NCBI RefSeq assembly: GCF_011065895.1
Contig: NZ_JAALCR010000007.1
Location: 124,001-188,000 of the forward strand
DNA from: Paludisphaera rhizosphaerae
Lineage (GTDB): Bacteria > Planctomycetota > Planctomycetia > Isosphaerales > Isosphaeraceae
Direction of reading: 5' to 3'
Length of the DNA stretch: 64,000 bases
This document shows positions 59,461 through 64,000 of this stretch, in pieces (within the stretch, counting starts at the first letter, position 1; each line of letters opens with the position of its first letter). A model generated the notes under the pieces. The model saw only the letters and a program-made list of their open reading frames with translations, was not told the DNA's origin and searched no databases. The position numbers were made by a program, and so were the translations under genes.

Positions 59461-62400
59461 CGCGGGCCTCCGGCGATCGTCGCGAACCCGAGATGGTTGC
59501 GCCGGCCCTGATACCAGTCCAGGGACGAAGGGACGACCGGTAGGTCGCCGGTCTTCGGCTCGTAAAGCTGGAAACGGCCGTCCTGATAGACGTGGATCCG
59601 CGAGGACGAGGGGTCGAGCGTGGCCAACTGCACCCAGGAGTTGCGCGCCAGACGGCCTAACGCCTCCTCTCGGTTCATGACCTCCATGAGGATCTCCGGA
59701 GTGGTCTCGACGACGAACAGGATGCGCATAGCCTCGTGGATCTCCACCATCTGCCAGGGGAGTCCCGGGCGGAGGTCGCTGGCCGCGCCGTCCATGACCC
59801 CCAGCAGCGAGGTGATGTTGTGCGGGAGCTTCGTCCCGCAGCCGTAGCCCGTCGGGTCCACGTAGGAGAAGAAATACTCAAGGTTGATGCCGGCGCAGAC
59901 CGGCACGACCGCCCGCAGCAGCCCGCCCAGAGTCGCGCCCGTCTCGTCGTCGCGCGTCGGGTCGTACGAGGTGAGGAACGACCGCCGGTCGAGGAAGAGG
60001 CCGCGAGTCCGCGACCGTCGGCCGACGATGCAGACGGCGTTGGTGGCGTGGCCGCATTCCGGACGAGTCTGGGATAGATCCTCGGCGCGGACCTCGACGT
60101 GACGCAGGGCCTCCGCGGGAGTCAGGTCGAGGGGGGCCGACTCGAACCGGCGGCATCGCTCGTGGGCGTTCCGCCGCCGCGCCTCGTCCAGAGCCTCGCG
60201 AGCCTGCTTGAAGGCCGAGCGATGGGAAGGAGGCAGATCGTCGAGGTCGAAGTACGTCATGCCGTCAGTGCAGGTGTTGTGGCGAGCGCCGACGAAATGG
60301 ACGCCTTCAGGGATGGTCAGGCCGCTTTCCTCCAGGAGCCGTCGGACCCGAGGGTCGTTGGCCATCCGAGCGAAGGCGCGGGCGTTCGGGCCGCCGTTGG
60401 CCCCACCGCAGGCGCCGCAGTCGTAGGCCGCCTTCTGGGGATTGTTCAGACTCGACGAACCGTGCCCCACAACGACGATCAACGGAGCGAAGCCCTCGGT
60501 CAGGCCGATGGCCCGCAGCGTCCCCCCCACGACGCCCGCCATCTCGGCCCGGGAATAGCCGAGGCTGTCGTCGTCGGGCCCGGGCTCCGAAGCTGTCCGG
60601 TCCAGCCGAAGCCGCGTCAATGGGGGCGTCACGACCTGGTCGAGCAGCCGGCGGACCATCGCGGCCTGGCGAGGCAGAAGGACTCGAAGCAGCAGCGGGA
60701 GCGAGGCGACCGAGCCCACCATGCCGGTCAGGGCGCCGCCGATGAAACTTCGCGTCCCAACGTGCAGCCGACGGACGATCCGGCCCAAACCGCGTCGGGC
60801 CTCAGCCTGGAGGCGGCCGGCCTCTTCGAGCGACCGAAGCGGCTCCTCCTGGACGTAATGGTTCGGCTTGATGTTGATCGGACAGAGCGGGCGGTACTGA
60901 GCCTCGGCGACGCCTCGGTAATACATCGCCACGCCGAAGAAGCCGGCGACGCCGAAGGTCTCACAGGCCGGCTCCACCTCCTCCAGGTGCCTGCGGAACG
61001 ACTCCTCGCGCTCGTCGAGGCAGCACACGGCCTGAAACACGCTTCGGGCGGCTTCCCCGGCAGGAGGATGGGCGGCCAACGCGTCGAGCGTCTGGTCGCG
61101 GTAGGCTCGCTCATAGGCGAGATGGTAGATCCGCCTCCGCTCGACGCTGCCGAAGGACTCGATCTCCTCCACGAGCCGAGCCCAGTCGGCCTTCGACATC
61201 CGGTGCAGGTCGGCCGGTCCCCAGCCGCGGAGCTGGGCGAGTTGGAACACGAGGTACGCCCGCTGATCGACGCTCACCCGCGGAGGATGAGGCATGCGAC
61301 GGCGAAGGGCCGCCCGCAGGTCGCCCAAAACTTCGTTCTCGTAGGGCGTCTCCCGCGTCAAACAGCCCAGGGCCAGGCGTTCGAGAATCAGACGAACGGC
61401 GAGGTATTCGATGAGGGTTCCCGCCGGCGCGGGGTGGGCCGTCCATTCCGCGTTCGTCTCCATTTGCCGGAGCATTCCCGCCCATCCGCGCAAGGCCAAC
61501 AGCGTCTGCGTTACGAACTCTTCCCGCTCGGCCTCGGCGACGCCCATCAGGTGAAGCGACTCGTCGATCGACTCGATGGGCGTGAGCCCCGCCTGCTCGA
61601 TCCTCTGGATCTCGGCCGGCAGCTCGTGCAGCCAGGGTTTGACGGGCTTCGCATCGCGAAAGAGATCCGCGAAGGCCCGGAAGAAGCCGAGGTCTCGATT
61701 CGGCAACGTCCATCCGGCGAACCCCTGGTCGAGAAACGCGGCGCAAAAGCGAATGAGGACCTCGTGGACGGGGAGGTCGGCGTCGCGACCGGTCGCCGCC
61801 AGCAGCAGGTCGCGATGGCGGGCGGATTGCGAGGGATGCTGGACCGATCGCGCGAGCCCGTGAACGCCGCCGCGGCAGATCCGCCAGAGGGCGTGGAGCG
61901 TGAAGGACTCCCAGGTCTCCGGAGTCCAGCTCTCCATGGAAGCCGCATTGAAGCGGGACAAGAGCGAGGCCAACCCGTCGCGCTCGCGATGAGTCGGATC
62001 AACGTCGACCGCGACGCCGGACTTCAGGCGGCCGGCCCACTGGCGAGCCCCCTCGATCAGCCGCCGACGCACGTCGGGAGGGGCCTCGTCGCGGAATCGG
62101 CGCAGGGCGTCGGTCTCGGCGACCAGCCACCGCAGCTCCGCGTCCGAACCGATCCGCAAGGGACGATCCAGCATGGCCAGCCGCAGATGGTAGCGCGTGC
62201 CCATGAAGCCGATCAGCCGATCGGCCTCGTCCCCCAGATCGTCGAGCAACGCCGCGGCGAGATCGTCCCCCCGAATCCGGCCCCGGGCGAACTCCGCTCG
62301 GTAGAAGTCCTCGGGCAGATAGGGATGGCGCCCGTAGATCTCCGCGCCCTTTTTGACGGCCGCGTCGAACGGCAGATCTTCAAAGGCGTGCAGGGTGTTG

Positions 62401-62540
62401 TGATGGACGAAGACCGTGATCGGCCCCTGCGACGGCAGCAGATGCGCGGCGTGCTCGATGCAATGCTCGAGCCCCGCGGAAGATCCATGATCGTCGGGCT
62501 GATTCGACCGCCCGACGCCTGGAGCCAGGGCGTCATGCAC
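59457..62540 (-). CDS. dabA: Inorganic carbon pump subunit DabA (DUF2309)
   Basis: 1027 residues, family length 800-1100. N-terminal [19 protein letters not shown] is a DUF2309 hallmark. The zinc site of DabA, a beta-carbonic-anhydrase-like Cys-x-Asp...His...Cys, is complete: Cys507 and Asp509 in [10 protein letters not shown], His693 in VVVGHGSSS, Cys708 in YDCGACGG. Spacings are the same as in the Halothiobacillus protein (2 and 15 residues, from memory). The protein is cytosolic, bound to the membrane subunit. GTG 62538-62540 is the start in frame. Operon dabA-dabB-second antiporter subunit; upstream lies a GntR gene and a palindrome (62583-62600). No carboxysome or Rubisco gene is seen. 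Confidence 0.93.
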   Translation of the reverse strand: MHDALAPGVGRSNQPDDHGSSAGLEHCIEHAAHLLPSQGPITVFVHHNTLHAFEDLPFDAAVKKGAEIYGRHPYLPEDFYRAEFARGRIRGDDLAAALLDDLGDEADRLIGFMGTRYHLRLAMLDRPLRIGSDAELRWLVAETDALRRFRDEAPPDVRRRLIEGARQWAGRLKSGVAVDVDPTHRERDGLASLLSRFNAASMESWTPETWESFTLHALWRICRGGVHGLARSVQHPSQSARHRDLLLAATGRDADLPVHEVLIRFCAAFLDQGFAGWTLPNRDLGFFRAFADLFRDAKPVKPWLHELPAEIQRIEQAGLTPIESIDESLHLMGVAEAEREEFVTQTLLALRGWAGMLRQMETNAEWTAHPAPAGTLIEYLAVRLILERLALGCLTRETPYENEVLGDLRAALRRRMPHPPRVSVDQRAYLVFQLAQLRGWGPADLHRMSKADWARLVEEIESFGSVERRRIYHLAYERAYRDQTLDALAAHPPAGEAARSVFQAVCCLDEREESFRRHLEEVEPACETFGVAGFFGVAMYYRGVAEAQYRPLCPINIKPNHYVQEEPLRSLEEAGRLQAEARRGLGRIVRRLHVGTRSFIGGALTGMVGSVASLPLLLRVLLPRQAAMVRRLLDQVVTPPLTRLRLDRTASEPGPDDDSLGYSRAEMAGVVGGTLRAIGLTEGFAPLIVVVGHGSSSLNNPQKAAYDCGACGGANGGPNARAFARMANDPRVRRLLEESGLTIPEGVHFVGARHNTCTDGMTYFDLDDLPPSHRSAFKQAREALDEARRRNAHERCRRFESAPLDLTPAEALRHVEVRAEDLSQTRPECGHATNAVCIVGRRSRTRGLFLDRRSFLTSYDPTRDDETGATLGGLLRAVVPVCAGINLEYFFSYVDPTGYGCGTKLPHNITSLLGVMDGAASDLRPGLPWQMVEIHEAMRILFVVETTPEILMEVMNREEALGRLARNSWVQLATLDPSSSRIHVYQDGRFQLYEPKTGDLPVVPSSLDWYQGRRNHLGFATIAGGPR

Positions 62541-62582
62541 TTGGAGCCGCTCCCAGAAAGAGACGGCGATTACGTTGTCAGG

Positions 62583-62600
62583 GAGGTCGACGTCGACCTC
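62583..62600. promoter_or_regulatory. Perfect 18-bp palindrome upstream of dabA, candidate operator
   Basis: GAGGTCGACGTCGACCTC is a perfect palindrome without spacer, 43 bases before the dabA start in the 136-base gap after the GntR regulator gene. Position and symmetry fit a dimeric repressor or activator site. No promoter boxes could be fixed with confidence. Confidence 0.5.
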
Positions 62601-62676
62601 GGCTTATCTTAGGCCGCATGAGAGGCCTGTCAACAGGAGGCCCTGCGGCAAAAGCCCGGCGGCGTTCGCGCCAGGG

Positions 62677-63378
62677 TCACATGAAGAGGGGGTCGACCAG
62701 GGCCCGCCGGCCGAAGTCCAGATGCGCTTCGACCCGTTGGGCGGCGAGTTCGGCGGGGCCCTGGATGATCGTCTCGGCGATGGCCAGGTGCTCCTGGAAG
62801 CTCCCCTCGATCCGTCCCGGGTTCAGGGAGAAAACCCGATGGAAGATCCGGTGCGTCCGGTCCCGAAGCTTGGCCATCACGCGACAGATCTCGCGGTTGT
62901 CCAGAAATTCGGAAAAGAGCGTATGGAAGTCCTCGTCGAGCCGGACGCAGTCGCCGATGTCGCGGCGGACGAAGTTCTCGCGCTGGGCTTCCAGGTTCGC
63001 CCGCACCCGCTCGACCTGAGACGAATTCAGTCGGCCGGCGATCCGACGGGCGACGAACGGCTCCAGAGCCATCCGGATCTCGTACAACTCGGCGATCTCG
63101 TGGAACGAGAAATCGCGGACGACGGCCCCCTGCTGCGGCGAGATGCTCAACAGCCCCTCGACCTCCAGACGCTGCAGCGCGGAGCGGACCGGAGTCGTGC
63201 TCATCCCCAGCTTCGCGGCCAGCGGCCGCTCGGCGATGAACTCCCCAGGAGCCAGCTCGCTGCTGAGGATCATCCGGCGAATCTCGTCGTAGGCCCGGCT
63301 CTTGAAAAGCCCTCGGGCGTTCCTCACGCCGGCGGCGCCGTTCGCGTCGACGTCGGCTGTGGATCGAAGACTCGACAT
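62677..63378 (-). CDS. GntR-family transcription regulator with FCD domain
   Basis: 233 residues from ATG 63376-63378, which follows GGGAGGAGT. Winged helix (about 26-88) has YDEIRRMILSSELAPGEFIAERPLAAKLGMSTTPVRSALQRLEVEGLL. The FCD domain is helical and shows the metal/ligand pattern Asp148/150, His152 (LDEDFHTLF), His197 (QEHLAIAE) and His219 (VEAHLDF). FCD regulators respond to organic acids or sugar acids. A strong promoter with an internal palindrome sits just upstream, so autoregulation is likely. It reads toward dabA, 136 bases away, and may control it. Confidence 0.92.
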   Translation of the reverse strand: MSSLRSTADVDANGAAGVRNARGLFKSRAYDEIRRMILSSELAPGEFIAERPLAAKLGMSTTPVRSALQRLEVEGLLSISPQQGAVVRDFSFHEIAELYEIRMALEPFVARRIAGRLNSSQVERVRANLEAQRENFVRRDIGDCVRLDEDFHTLFSEFLDNREICRVMAKLRDRTHRIFHRVFSLNPGRIEGSFQEHLAIAETIIQGPAELAAQRVEAHLDFGRRALVDPLFM

Positions 63379-63443
63379 CGTTCGACTCCTCCCAGGACCG
63401 CCAGCCTCCGACATGAATGAAGTCCAACCCAAGGCCTATTGAG

Positions 63444-63472
63444 ATGTTACTGAGACCTCAGTAGGATCGCAA
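63444..63472 (-). promoter_or_regulatory. gntR promoter with operator palindrome between -35 and -10
   Basis: On the complement, -35 TTGCGA (63467-63472) and -10 TAACAT (63444-63449) are spaced by exactly 17 bases. The spacer holds TACTGAG-AC-CTCAGTA (63448-63463), a perfect 7-bp inverted repeat that also covers two bases of the -10. A protein bound there would block RNA polymerase. The start codon of the regulator gene is 66 bases downstream, so it probably controls itself. Confidence 0.6.
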
Positions 63473-63510
63473 CAAAAGGTTCTGAGATTTCGAGCCCGAA
63501 TCTCAGAACC
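63472..63510 (-). terminator. Rho-independent terminator of the right-edge gene
   Basis: On the complement a perfect 12-bp stem GGTTCTGAGATT/AATCTCAGAACC with a 9-nt loop is followed by TTTTGTTG. It lies 63 bases after the stop of the partial gene at 63574 and ends just where the gntR -35 box begins. Confidence 0.88.
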
Positions 63511-63573
63511 CTCTGATGGCTCTTAAGTCAGGGAAGCGACCGACGGGTGATCACGCCTCGGGCGAAGGGAGGC

Positions 63574-64000
63574 TCATTCGAACTCGAGAGTCCAGTTCGA
63601 CTTGCCCTTCAGGAAGAGGCGGGCGACCCGGCCGGCGACGCGGTCGGATTCGCGCCCCTGGGCGTCATAGCCGACGACCTGGGGATACCATTCGGTGGCG
63701 TCCATGAGCTTGGTGGGTTTGGTCCAGGCCTGGGGGTCGTCCAGCCGGCCGTTGAAGGCGATGTACACGCCCGTCTGATCCCAGCCGTTGCCGGCCGCGC
63801 GGTTCATGAGCACCACGTACTCCTTCAGGTGCTCGTTCCAGTGGACCGAGGGCCCCCAGAGGGCGCGAGCTTCGGGGCTGTGCCAGTCGGCCTCGACGCT
63901 GAAGATTGGCGTGGCTCGACCGCCGAGGCCCGGTTCAGTCCAGCGGCCGTCGAACCACTTAAAGGCCTTGCCGACCGGGTTGTCGAGGTCGGACGCGGCC
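63574..64000 (-). CDS. C-terminal part of a beta-propeller, glycoside-hydrolase-like protein (partial)
   Basis: 142 codons enter from the right edge and end at a stop at 63574. The sequence is rich in Trp/Gly/Asn: GKAFKWFDGRWTEPGLGGRA, then ALWGPSVHWNEHLKEYVVLMNRA, then GWDQTGVYIAFNGRLDDPQAW and TEWYPQVVG. Such repeated W-x-G-P-S-x-H-W and Y-x-A-F patterns are typical of five-bladed propeller glycosidases or DUF4185-like proteins, but the catalytic part is outside the window. A clear terminator follows. Confidence 0.65.
   Translation of the reverse strand, partial: AASDLDNPVGKAFKWFDGRWTEPGLGGRATPIFSVEADWHSPEARALWGPSVHWNEHLKEYVVLMNRAAGNGWDQTGVYIAFNGRLDDPQAWTKPTKLMDATEWYPQVVGYDAQGRESDRVAGRVARLFLKGKSNWTLEFE

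Overview
The window looks like a chromosomal segment of a planctomycete, most likely of the Isosphaeraceae (Paludisphaera/Singulisphaera-like). This is inferred from several things. The G+C content is high, with long antisense open frames. There is a DUF1559 pseudopilin-like protein with a C-terminal HPG..GDG motif, a PEP-CTERM protein, an ECF sigma factor next to a Ser/Thr kinase, an FG-GAP repeat protein, and an L27-like protein with a planctomycete-type N-terminus. No rRNA, CRISPR array, integrase or insertion sequence was recognised. The only RNA gene found is a tRNA-Leu(CAA).

Layout. 1-5.2 kb (minus): partial ParD-type antitoxin, ROK kinase, FtsH-type protease, and a membrane histidine kinase with a CX3CH haem-like motif. 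5.4-13.2 kb: catabolic and secreted proteins (enolase-superfamily enzyme, sialidase, esterase, SGNH hydrolase, PEP-CTERM protein whose signal peptide carries an in-frame UGA). An AT-richer insert here holds a single-chain DUF262/HNH (GmrSD-like) nuclease. 13.5-16.6 kb: ECF sigma factor overlapping a zinc anti-sigma-like/kinase fusion. 16.6-30.5 kb: a long minus-strand run of ECF sigma, DUF1559 protein, a four-gene membrane module (multi-TM protein, ExbB-like, DUF2149, membrane-anchored CobN-like chelatase), then DUF58, a transglutaminase-like protein lacking its cysteine, MoxR ATPase, a small ribosomal protein bL33, and a permease.

31.5-45 kb is a complete-looking Tad/Flp pilus locus. Pseudopilins (TadG, two TadE-like) read leftward. 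Three Flp-type pilins, the prepilin peptidase, CpaB, TadZ, TadA, TadB and TadC read rightward in a coupled operon. A TPR lipoprotein, an OmpA-like protein and the secretin are on the minus strand. Two of the pilins are an almost perfect tandem duplication. An FG-GAP secreted protein follows, closed by a bidirectional terminator.

47.7-51 kb is an accessory patch of lower G+C. It contains a cytosolic papain-family protease gene followed by a gene whose product is a ribosomal L27 domain fused to about 160 unknown residues. It also holds a frameshifted relic and a small pair that includes a restriction-fold-like protein. I consider the protease/L27-fusion pair the best candidate for an undescribed system.

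51.5-64 kb: VIT/vWA secreted protein, phosphodiesterase-family protein and methyltransferase pair, then a DabA-type inorganic carbon pump operon with two membrane antiporter-like subunits. Next comes a GntR/FCD regulator whose promoter carries a palindrome exactly between -35 and -10, and finally a partial secreted beta-propeller-like protein ending at a clear rho-independent terminator.
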